Part shown: positions 12,901 to 24,900 of the stretch, piece after piece
Layout of the letters: each line of letters opens with the position of its first letter
How positions within the stretch are numbered: position 1 is the stretch's first letter
Assembly (NCBI RefSeq): GCF_021462225.1
Contig: NC_061795.1
Span: 8,308,001 to 8,372,000 of the forward strand
From: Girardinichthys multiradiatus
Taxonomy: Eukaryota > Chordata > Actinopteri > Cyprinodontiformes > Goodeidae
DNA length: 64,000 nt
Reading direction: 5' to 3'
Position numbers and translations under genes: made by a program
The notes under the pieces: model-generated
Told to the model about the DNA's origin: nothing
The model's input: the letters and a program-made list of their open reading frames with translations, nothing else
Database searches by the model: none

Positions 12901-15900
12901 GATGCCTCAGCCTCTGCTCACGCCACCGAGGGTCTCTGCGACGCCTCAGCCTCTGCTCACGTCACTGAGGGTCTCTGCGATGCCTCAGCCTCTGCTCACG
13001 CCACTGAGGGTCCGGCCGACACCTCAGCTCCTGCTCAAGTCACTGGGGGTCCTGCCGACGCCTCAGCTCCTGCTCAAGTCACTGGGGTTCCTGCCAACGC
13101 CTCAGCTCCTGCTCAAGTCACTGGGGGTCCTGCCGACGCCTCAGCTCCTGCTCAAGTCACTGGGGGTCCTGCCGACACCTCAGCTCCTGCTCATGCCATT
13201 GGGGGTCTGGCCAACGCCTCAGCTCCTGCTCACGACACTGGGGGTCCTGCCGACGCCTCAGTTTCTGCTCACGTCACTGGGGGTCCTGCCGACGCCTCAG
13301 CTCCTGCTCACATCACTGAGGGTCCCGCCGACGCCTCAGCTCCTGTTCCTAGTCTGCAGGGGTTCAGTGAGGAACTGGTCCTCGTTCTGGCCTCTGAGCC
13401 CTGTGACGAGGGGTTCGAGGAGGGATTGACACCGGACCCTGTTCCTGAAGGGTTCAAGGAACATTTTGTCCTTGTCCTGGCTTCTGAGCCCTGCGACGAG
13501 GGGTTCGAGGAGGAAGCGCCGCTGGACCCTCTTCCTGAGGGATTTAAGGAACGTTTTGTCCTCGTTCTGGCCTTTGAACCCTGTTTCTGAGGGTTCGCCA
13601 GGCTCTGCTTCAGCCTCTGAGGGTTCGCCAGGCTCTGCTTCAGCCTCTGAGGGTTCGCCTGGTCGCCCGCTGGAACTCTGTGCCTGCTGGGGACGACCTC
13701 CTGGTCGCCCGCCGGAACTCTGTGCCTGCTGGGGACGACCTCCTGGTCGCCCGCCGGAACTCTGTGCCTGCTGGGGACGACCTCCTGGTCGCCCGCCGGA
13801 ACTCTGTGCCTGCTGGGGACGACCTCCTGGTCGCCCGCCGGAACTCTGTTTTTGTTTCTGGCCCTCCTGCCAAGGCCCCCACCGGCCGACCTGGTCGGGT
13901 TGTCTTTTGTTTCTGGCCCTCCTACCAAGGCCCCCACCGCCCGCCCTGGTCGGGTGTCTTTTGTTTGGACTCTTGTGGGGGTCTGGTATCCGCCCTTAAG
14001 GGGGGGGGGTTCTGTTATGATTTGTAGTTGTTTGGGTTTTGGTTTCTGGTTTTTTCCTTATGTTTTTCACTGCTCCAGTCGTTAATCATGTTTCTGTTTA
14101 TTATTTTCCTAGTCATGCTTTAGTTTTTGTCTTCTAGTTCATGTGCGGTCAAGTTAAGTTTTTGGATCTGGTTATGCTTTCGTTTCATGTTTTTCTAGTT
14201 ATGTTTCTATTAGTTTGTTTCCTTGGATTTGCGTTCTGTTCAAGCCATGTTTTGCTCCATTCATGTTTTGTTCTGTAAATTAAGTTATTCGGTTCACCTG
14301 CACCATGTTAATCAGTTTTGTGTTCCACCTGTACCATGCTCCATTTAATCGCACCTGTTCTGTTAGTCGTCCCGGAAACATCTTTTCAAATCATGCTCAA
14401 GTCTTGCGTTTTCATCATGCCAAGCCTGTCTTGCCAACCTGCCCATGTCAGTTTTTGCGGTCACCATCTGTGAGTGAGTTTTTGTTTTTTATTAAATTGT
14501 TTTTCACCTACCGTCATGCTGCCTGCTAGTCTGCATTCTGGGTTCGTCCGTTGTTCACGTCCGGACACCTGTCTTGATTGGTGCTTGAGACAGTGTATCT
14601 GTTGTCCACAGACATTTCTTTTTTTGCTGGATACCGTTGATTTTTTTTTTTTTTTTTTTTGGACAACTGTCTTCTCCGGTGTCAGATGCTGTGCAGCTTT
14701 GAGGATTTTTCCTAATACTTTCTATTTTTGGACATTTGTTATGATGCATTGCCATGGCAATGGGGTTGGTTCTTACAACCGGGAGAAGCTGATTAATATC
14801 TCAAAAGCTCAAATAATACTTCAACTACAACCCCAAATCCCTGATGAGTTGAAAAGGAGACACCGTGGATGCAGAGCAGGAGCTAAGCGAAGAGAGAAGA
14901 GGAGGAAGTTCAAACCATCTCTTCCGTCCATTATGATGGGCAATGTGAGATCGTTGGGAAACAAGTTGGATGAACTCCAAGCCCTACAAAGGACCCAGCC
15001 AGAGTACTGGGCATGCAGTATTATGTGTTTTACTGAGACATGGCTGCAGGATCATATCCCCAACTCCAGTGTCTCTCTGCCGGGCTTTTTAACCATACGA
15101 GCAGACAGAGATTTAAAGAGGAGCGGCAAATGTAAAGGAGGTGGACTGGCAGTACTTGTGAACAACAGATGGTGTAATCCAGGACATGTAACTGTGAAGT
15201 GTCATCTCTGCAGTCCAGATATTGAACTGTTGGCAGTAAGTTTTCATCCATATTATTTACCCAGAGAGTTCACCAGTGTTATTTTGGCAACAGTTTACGT
15301 TCCACCTTCCGCTGTTGCTGACACTGCATGTGATGCCATCAGCTCAGTTGCTGCTAAGCTACAGACACAAAACCCCAATGCTTTTGTGGCAATTTCTGGT
15401 GATTTTAACCATGCTTCAATCTCTGCTACACTTCCAACGTTTCAACAGTTTGTCAGCTGCTCTACCAGAGAAAACAAAACATTGGATTTGTTTTATGCAC
15501 ATGTCAAGGACTCATACATCTCTACAGCAAGACCTCCTATAGGCAAATCAGATCACAATCTTGTTTTTCTCTGCTCAAAATATAAGCCCCTTGTTCAGAG
15601 GCAACCTGTAATAAAGAGGACTGTGAGAAAATGGTCACAGGAAGCTGAAGAAGCTCTGCAAGGTTGCTTCGAGGCTACGGACTGGGACGCACTGTGCCAG
15701 CCACATGGAAAGGACATCAATGCCATGACTGAGTGTGTAACCGACTATATAAACTTCTGTGTGGATAACGCCATCCCCACCAGAACCGTGAGATGCTTCC
15801 CCAATAACAAATCTTGGATCACCAGTGACCTGAAGGACCTTCTTAACAAGAAAAAAAAGAGCCTTCAGAGAGGGAGACAGAGAATTATTGAGGAGTATAC

Positions 15901-18900
15901 AGAAGCAACTTAAAGTCAAGATAAGAGACAGCAAGGAGGTGTACAAGAAAAAACTGGAGAGCAAGCTCCAGCAAAACAATATCAGAGATGTGTGGACAGG
16001 GATGAAGAAGATCACGGGCTTCAAGCAGAAGGATGATCAGACCAATGGAGATCTGGACAGAGCCAATGAACTGAACACATTCTTCAATAGGTTCAGTTCA
16101 GAAACAAGCTTCACATCCTCCTCTCCTGCTCACAGCCAAACAGACATTCCACCTTCCTTTGACCCACAGGACCCACAGCTGTCCAGTAACACCTCAAATT
16201 TTTTATCTTCCACCTCAGCCCTAGACCCTTCTGCTTCTACATGTTTGCCTTCAACCATATCAGAAGATCCTGATGCTTCCTTTGCTTCCCCCTTCCACCT
16301 GTGTGTCTCAAGAAGTCAAGTGAAGATGCAACTGGAGAGACTGAATCGGAATAAGGCTGCAGGTCCAGATCATGTCAGCCCTAGAGTCCTGAAGGCCTGT
16401 GCAGAGCAGCTCTGTGGGATTGTGCAGCACCTCTTCAACCTTAGCCTGGCCCAGAAGAAGGTTCCGGTGTTGTGGAAGACCTCCTGTCTTGTTCCGGTAC
16501 CAAAGAAAACTCACCCATCAGTCCTCAATGACTATAGACCTGCTGCCCTGACATCTCACATCATGAAGGTCCTAGAGAGACTCCTGTTGGCCCACCCGAG
16601 TAAGCAAACAGTAAACCATCAGGATCCCCTTCAGTTTGCTTATCGCTGTGAAGTTGGAGTTGAAGATGCCATCATATACCTGCTTCAACAAACCCACTGT
16701 CATCTGGACAAAGCCAGCAGCACTGTCAGGATCATGTTCTTTCATTTCTCCAGTGCATTTAATACAATCCAACCTGATTTGCTTTGTCAGAACTCCTGAA
16801 GACAATCTCCTGGATCAAAGACTACCTGACAAACAGACCACAGTTTGTGAGACTGAAGGGGTGTGATTCTATCCAGGTAGTCAGCAGCACAGGAGCACCA
16901 CAGGGGACTGTACTCTCACCATTCCTTTTCACTTTGTACACCTCAGACCTCCAGTACAAGACAGACTCCTGTCATCTGCAGAAATACTCGGATGATTCTT
17001 CAGTCGTGGGGTGGATCAGAGATGGACAAGAAGCTGAGTACAGGAAGGTGGTGGACCGCTTTGTGGCATGGTGTGGAAACAGTCATCTCATTTTGAACAT
17101 GACTAAAACAAAGATGATTGTAGATTTTAAGAGAAACAGGAATAAGTCAAAAACTATTTATATCATGGGAGAAGAAGTGGAGGTGGTGGAGGAGTATAAA
17201 TACCTTGGTGTTCACCTGGACAACAGACTGGAGTGGAGATGCAACTGTGAAGCCATCTACAAGAAGGGACAGAGCAGACTGTACTTCTTGAGGAAGCTTA
17301 GGTCCTTTGGTGTTTGCAGCAAGATGCTGCATATCTTCTATAAGTCTGTTGTGGAGAGTGTGATCTCTTCTGCCATCATCTGCTGGGGAAGCAGCATCCG
17401 AGTCAGGGTCTTAAAAAAGCTCAACAAGCTGATAAAAAAGGCTGGCTCTGTTCTGGGGACTCCTCTGGAACCTCTGGAGATCATTTTGGAAAGACAGATT
17501 CTTCATAAAATGAAGAACATTATGGAGAACCCTGAGCATCCTCTTCATGAGACTGTCCAACAACAACAGAGTGTCTTCAGTCAGAGGCTTCTTCAGATCT
17601 GCTGTAAGATGGAGCACTACAGGAGATCCTTCCTGCCCACAGCCATCAGCATTTACAACCACTCTTTGAAGAAACACTCATAATGAGCTACAACAACATT
17701 TAATTTCCCTTTGGGATTAATAAAGTATGTTTGAATGAATTGAATTGAATTGAATGCTTGGGACCCCAGGAGACTTAAAAGAGGCTTGTAATCAGTCTTT
17801 AGCTGGAAATGTTTCCCAATGAGGAAGTTGCAGAACCTCTCAAAGGTCAGGTCGGTCTCAATGCCTCCTTCTCCACTTGTGCGTATCTCTGCTTGGTTGG
17901 TGTGAGAGAACGGGACATATAGGCGATCGGCTTCCACTCCTCTCCCCTTTTTGAAGAAGCACACCACCTAGCCCATATGATGATGCGTCTGCTGAGACCT
18001 TGCATTCTCTGTTGGGATCATACAAGGCCAGCATTGGTTGTAATGACAACGCTTCCTTCAGATCTTGAAAGGCTCTGCTTTTGCTCAATGCTCCATGTCC
18101 AGCAGTTCTTCTTCAACAGGAGATCACACAGGGGTATGTCTCTCTCAGCCAACTTAGAGATAAACCTGCCAAGCTGGCTCTTGCTTCCTCTTCAATGCCT
18201 CCGTGCTGCCTGGGTCTGAGCTGATGCCACTGGCAGGGATCACATGACCAAGGAAATTCACCCAGACACATTTACAGTATTTAAAGTGATACCTACCTTC
18301 TGTATCTTTTCCAACATGGGATGAAGGCGTGCGTCAAGCTCTTCCTGCGTACTACCCGACACCAGCACATCATCTATGTGGCAAACCACTCCTTCGACCC
18401 CCTCAGTGACCTCTGTTGCCATCCAGTTTTGGAAGTGTTCCAGAGTTGAAACAAATGCCAAATGGAAGCTGCTTGAAAACGTAATGTCCAAAGGGTGTGA
18501 TGAATGTTATTATCTTTTCTGAATCTTCATTCAGGGGTGTCAGGTTTAACCAACCTAACAATATTTATAACAATCACAAAAAGAAGAGAGAGAGACAAAG
18601 AATTAGTTATTTTACTCGCTGCGAGGAGAAACGGTCAAGATGTGCTCAGTTACAGATCTCGCACCGCTCTGAACAGCATCTGTCCGCACCTCTCTTTTTA
18701 TTATCTTTCGGGGGTCCCTATTTACAAAGAACGTTGCTCTCTAAGGATGGGAAACAACAGCTGCATCGTAAACAGGTCATAAACAGCTTTATCCTTTAAC
18801 AACACATTTCCACAATCTCTCCATCTTCCAGGATTAGTTGCGCCTTTTGTTCAGTGCAATCAGCCTTCATCTTTATGACCTCCTCAACTGGACTGCTTCC

Positions 18901-21900
18901 TTCTCTGCAAGCTCAGCTCCATTTATTATCTTTGCCTGCAGACAACTCATCACATTCTTTACTCACACAAACATCATGAATGATTATAAGATCAAATAGT
19001 TAACTTAAAAAATAGGAGAAACTAAGACAAATCTTTATTCAATTATTCCAACATTTCTCCCTTGTTTGTCTTATATTTGCTCACATTCTCATATCACTTA
19101 AACAGCCACTTCTCTCAAATGTTTAACTGTAAGATTATCGTCATGAGTACAAAGACAAGAGGTACTTACTGACATTTAAATCACAGAATCATATAGAAAT
19201 GGATCTGGATACAGGCCAGAAAAGTGGTCAGTCCCATCCTCGTCATCTTCATCATCCTGATGTTTAAATAACGGATAGAGTTGTGTAACTCTGCTTTCCA
19301 TAGGAAAAATAGCTGTGGTGATAAGACGGTTAAACAGAGAACAAAGGCAGGGAATCCAACAACATCCACACAATGTCAAAATTGCAGCAAACACTGCAAA
19401 GGAAATTATTACTGATGATACTAAAATTTTATACTTCCCAAACACATCCAGCCAGGAGTCCCACATCGAGGTGTCTACTCCAGAATGCTCTTTCATTTTG
19501 CCATTTAGAGATCTCAAACCTTCTATGGATTTCATTTGGCTGCCATCAGCCAGTAGCAGTGTTGTTAGGTGTGAATGTGCAACATTTTTCTCCGAAAATA
19601 GCAGAAACTTCTCCTTTTTCAGCTAACAACATGTCCAAAGCAATTCTATTCTGGAATGCCATCAGGGAAGTTGAAGCCAATCGGTCATGGACAGTTCAAA
19701 CCCGCTTTGTGTCCAATTTCCTAGTTTTTGAACATTGTAATGGATATAATAGATCCTGTCTATGTTTCTGTTCAACGTACACCACCAACAGATACTTGAT
19801 TCAAATCCTGCAGCTACTTGATCAGTTAATTTATATTCATCTGTAGCATCTATGTATGTAGAGTCTCCCTCAGTCTGCCAAGCTACTTCTCTGCACTTCC
19901 TATCATGCCGATCATGTGGATTTAACACTAAATAGTCCATCTGTTACTTCATCTACTAACATAGGATATAACCATAAAGTAATTAAGCACAGAGTCCTGT
20001 CACTTTTGAAGGTGATCAATCAAACAACCTGTCGTCATCACACCACCACCAAATGTCTTCTCTAGAGACTGGTTTAAAACACTTATTTACTTTTACAATT
20101 GTAGTACACCATACTGCAATGAGATTTCCCAATTTATTACCTCTCTCTGTCATATTTATACATGTGTAGTTTCCAGTGGTGACCCGTTTATGGAATACTG
20201 ATTTATCCTTATCTGCTCTAATTACAGGAAAAACAGAATCCTTGTGCTAACACATTTCATTAGGATTAGTTTGATTCATTACTTCCATCACACAGAGTTG
20301 TGGTATCACAGCTGGAATTATTTGTAACAAAAGCCTGGAACCCAAACACACAACACAATCTCTTTTAGTCATGTTAGCCGCTTGCTCTACCATCAATAAC
20401 CAGTTATTATTTGTTCCTAATACTCCAGTAATAACCAGGAACTTAGTCATCTGTGGTTAACTTTCCTAACATAATTTTTACTCTCTTCGCTTTGTTACTT
20501 GGATTGCATTATCAGCTTTATGAAGCTTAAACAACTTCTTTTGATAACTAGCATAAGCAGTGGTGCCCCACTATGGTGTCCAATTATTTCCTTCATCAGC
20601 TACCATCATGGACCATGAGGTGTCTCTTCTGTCATTAGTTAAGTACCATTTATAACTTCTATAATCCTGCCCTTTCCTTCCTCATTTGGTCAAGCTAATG
20701 AGTGGGATCAGCACCACAGCTATGGTATTAGATTTCACGCACACTTGAATGTCATTAGTATAAGAAGTTTGTTTAGTGCACATAGTTAGGTTATCTTGCC
20801 TACCTTGATTTAGCGCTACTTGTTTCAAATGACTCATAGCAGATGTTGTTACATTCTAATTCATCTTGACTGGTTCCCAGAAATACTACAAAAATAAAAA
20901 TCAATATAAGGAAAAAAATATAACCACCCAGCATCGGAAAGCATTGTTCATCCATCTAGAAATCATTTTGGCTGAAATTTTCACTCCTCTAAATGGTTCC
21001 AGTGTCTTAATTGTCTTCACTGACTTTCGGGTCTCTCCAGCCTCTAAATGTCTGGGTCCACCCTATTATCAGTCTGTAAATCACTTCCCCTGACGGAGCT
21101 TTCAACCGAAATGATCTTTTTACAATGTGTAAGGTGAATCCAGGTTGATCTCTCAGCTATTTTTACTGCCGTGGGAGTGGTTAGCAATACCTGATATGGG
21201 CCCTCCCACTTAGGTGAATACCAATGCTTCTTCTTTACACTCCTTATCAACACCCAGTCTCCTTGTTCCACTAGTTAGTTTTCCTGCTGGGAAATAGAAC
21301 ATTCATCATAGCTTAACTGTGTTTCTGTTGGTTTCTAACATACTCCTCATATAATCAGCTAGGTTAGCTTCTTCATCTAACTCCCACTGATTTTTGAACT
21401 GTGGTAGTCTGTATGGTCTTCCAAATAACGTTTCATAGGGTGTTAACCCTGAGGTGCTTGTAATGTTTAGTTGGAAATAGTTCTATCAGTTTAGAAAATG
21501 CATCTATAATGACTAAACAGAACTTTTTTCCTTCACTGTGGTTTAACTCAATAAAATCCATATGAATTGTTTGAAAAGGGTATCTTAGTTTTGAAAATTG
21601 TCCCCTTCGTGGTCTTAAATTCCCTTGTGGATTATGTTTTACACATGCTAAACACGTTTTACAAAAAAATTTTTTAATAAGAATTTTAGAATTTAATCAA
21701 TATGTTATATAATATTAATATATCTGTCCTACTATTCCCCCCTGTTGAGACATTGTGAAACACGATGGCTCAAATATTGCTTCCATTTATAGGTTCTTTG
21801 GTAGAACAGGTTTATTATCTGGTCATATATAGTTTTCATCTTTTAATGCAGCTCCATGTTTTTTCCACATTGCTATCTCCTGTAGTGGGCTTTATTGTTG

Positions 21901-24900
21901 CATCTTTTCTAACACTATATCCATTGTCACCAATGCATATCCTGTTTGTGTCTTCCCTCTCTCATCTTTTTAGAGAAATCATTCACATAAACTATTTTGT
22001 GATCTTGCAAATCACTTCTAATTTTTTCTTTTTTCTTTTTTTTCTAATTCTGCAGTATTAATGCTGAAACTGCATGGGAAACTCTTAAGGTTAAAAGGTG
22101 AAACAACACTATTGTAGCACTGCAACTGTCATTTTAGGCTGCAATTACAGCTCTCACATAATATGGTTACACATACGCAACACTGTCTAGTTTTGAAAAG
22201 AAATAGGCTATTGTTTTCATTTTATCTCCATGTTGTTGAACCAGAACTGAAGTCATAAAATGTCCCTTACAATCTACCATCTGAACAAATGGTTTACTAT
22301 AGTCTGGTAATGCTAAAGCAGTACTGGAAACTAGAACTTGTTTTATGTTAGTAAATGCTTCTTCAGCTTCTACACTCCATCTTAGTTCTGACGTCATTTT
22401 CAGCTCTTCCTCATACATTAATTTGTTTAATGGAGCTACTATTTCTGCATAATTTGGCACCCAGTTTCTACAATAATTAGTTAGTCCAAGGAAGGACATC
22501 ATTTGCTTTTTTGTTTCTGGTTTTAGAACTTGTAATATTGCAGTCTTTCTTTCTTCTACAATTGTGCGTCCCCCTGCGCTAAGATTGTGGCCTAGGTATT
22601 TAACCTCATTTTTACACAACTGAAGTTTCTTTTTCTGACTTCGTGTCCCTCTTCTGCTAAATGTTTTAACAATGCTATGGTGTCATTTTTACAGGTCTCC
22701 TCATCAGGAGAGGCTAATAGCACATCATCAACATATAATCAACTCTGACTACTTCCTGGAGGGTCAAACTTGCCCATACTTGCACTCATTACCTGAAAGT
22801 ATATATTTGGACTTTCACAGTAGCCTTGAGGTAGTCTGGTATAATTATATCTTTGTCCCTCAAAGGTAAATGCAAACCAGAACTGCCTATCTTTCCTGTT
22901 GATGGAGCTTGTTTTTTTTTTTTTTTAACTGGAAAAATGGGGGTGTTACATGGTGAATCCTCGCATTTTATTATCACCCCTGCAGTTATTAAATCCTTTA
23001 TTACTGGTTTTATCCCTTCACGAGCATCATATTTCAAAGGGTATTGTTTTACTCTGGGCCTGTATTCTGTTTTTGCTCTAATTTGAACAGGTAATGCTCC
23101 TTTACTAAACCCACATCAGTAGGGTCTTTTGACCATAACTTATCAGGGACTTCATTCAAAAACTGTTCCTCCTGTTCAGTAAGGAATAGTTCTCATTGTT
23201 GTTTTGTATGCAAATGTATCCCTTCCTGCACTGTCACTGTCCAAAATAATAATTTTCTAATTAATTCTGTGGATGCACTAGTTTCTGTATTCATTATTGT
23301 TACATACCAGTCTGTGGCATCTTTTCCCCTCTGCACTATTCTTCCCATATCATGCCACTTGAGTTCTTTATCCTTGAATAAAGATATTTGTGGAAGTGAC
23401 CACATGTTGCACAGCTTCCTAGTGTCATCCTCTAACACTACTTCAGCAACTGACGTACTCTTCCTATCTGTATAAACATAAGTTACCATGACTTTTATAG
23501 GGGTTACTTTATTTAATGCTTCTTCGTAAGTTTTATCTGGTCCAGGAGTATTTTTATACCACATGGTAATATGTAGATCATCTGGTGTCATCTGATCTTG
23601 TAGTTGAGTAATCACATTTCTTCCTTCTGTTAGTAAAGCTATCCCTGCGTCCAGTTAATAGTGGTAATAAGGCGGTCCTACTCCTTTTTAACATCAACAC
23701 CCTGATGTGTATTGTCTGTAATTTCCTCTGCTCACTCCTCTCTGACCCCTGCGGTTTTTGTCCTCTGCCTCTAAATTTTTCTCTTCCTTCTGTTATTTTA
23801 ATAATAAATCTGCTCTTCTTCTTCTTCTTGCTGAAAAAAAAGGTGTTGCCTATTTAATTATTTATTTATTTATTTCCATTTTTTTTTTTTATCCTTCATA
23901 ACTTTTTCTGCATGGAGGGCATGATTTACATAGTCTTCTAGATTTGCTGTGGGGAACCCTATAAAATATCTCCTTACCCAGGTATTAATTGCATCCCTGG
24001 AACCAGCATGTAGTGCTTTTTTTTTTTAACTGCTGTTAATAAGCTCCTTGCTCGTCTTCATCTTCTTGTAGACCACTATGTATTTTAAACACTTTTGTCA
24101 GTCTAATTCTATATTCTTCAAAAGGTTATTCCTCTTTTTGTTTCACTCTGGCTATTAAAAAGAGTAAAATATTTTCTAAGGTTACACAGAAAAAAAAACC
24201 ATGTCATGCCATGAACCTCCGTGACAAGCTGTATCAACAGCCTTCAGCGTCTCAAAACAATAATAATAAAAAATAAACACAAATAAAACATACCTGAGGT
24301 ACAGCTATGGTGGGGATGGATTTATTCACCAAAGGGACTCATTTTAGCCCATCCAATCCTGTCGAACCTCATCAGATCTTTGGTACAAAACAAAAACTTT
24401 CCACCTACTCTTTTTACTCCCCTTCTTCTGTCCTGCTGTTCTACTTTGTAAATCCATCAAAAATTACTTCTTAGCCCTCTGACCTTTTCTGCTTTCCACA
24501 AAAACACCCATTCTTTTCTCCTGCATCACATCTCTCTCTTTTTAGTTACTTTTAAGCAATAATCTACATCCTCATAACCTTCTTTGTCCATTTTTCTTAA
24601 ATCACGTTTACTTTTAATGTACTTTTAATTATTGCATCCTATAGATCACCTAATTTTTTAGAGTTTAAACGACCATCATAATGGTATGTGGTTATCCATT
24701 TATCTAAATATTTTAATTTTAATATTTTAATTTGATCCTGTGCTTCCTTACATTTCCAATCTTTACATTATTATTCATTTTAGTGTATTTAAATCACCCT
24801 TTTCCCATTTCTTTTATTTAAATTTGGTCCAGCATATAAATACCTAGGGTATTCTAAATGCTGGATTATTCTCCTCAGTAGGGTGACAGAAAAATTTCCG

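Larger units (their letters stand above)
11182..14567 (+). mobile_element. Complete non-autonomous LTR retrotransposon with mucin-like repeat interior
   Basis: Two LTRs (11182-11730 and 14013-14567) begin TGTTATGATTTG and end GACA. They are flanked by the 5-bp target duplication CCTGT (11177-11181 and 14568-14572) and a G-rich polypurine tract precedes the 3' LTR. The 2.28-kb interior has no protease, reverse transcriptase or integrase. It encodes a short N-terminal segment and then highly repetitive Pro/Ala/Ser-rich frames. Five-base duplications and the LTR form fit the Ty3/gypsy superfamily, so it was probably mobilised in trans. It is inserted in gypsy element 1. Confidence 0.88.

Noticed and set aside
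12863..13429. 188-residue Leu/Pro repeat ORF
   Set aside because: Alternate frame of the tandem array; the Ala/Ser/Thr/Gly-rich frame fits the neighbouring in-frame repeats better.
12360..13855. Regular short repeats considered as a CRISPR array
   Set aside because: Units are contiguous and coding-like with no unique spacers, in a eukaryotic LTR element.
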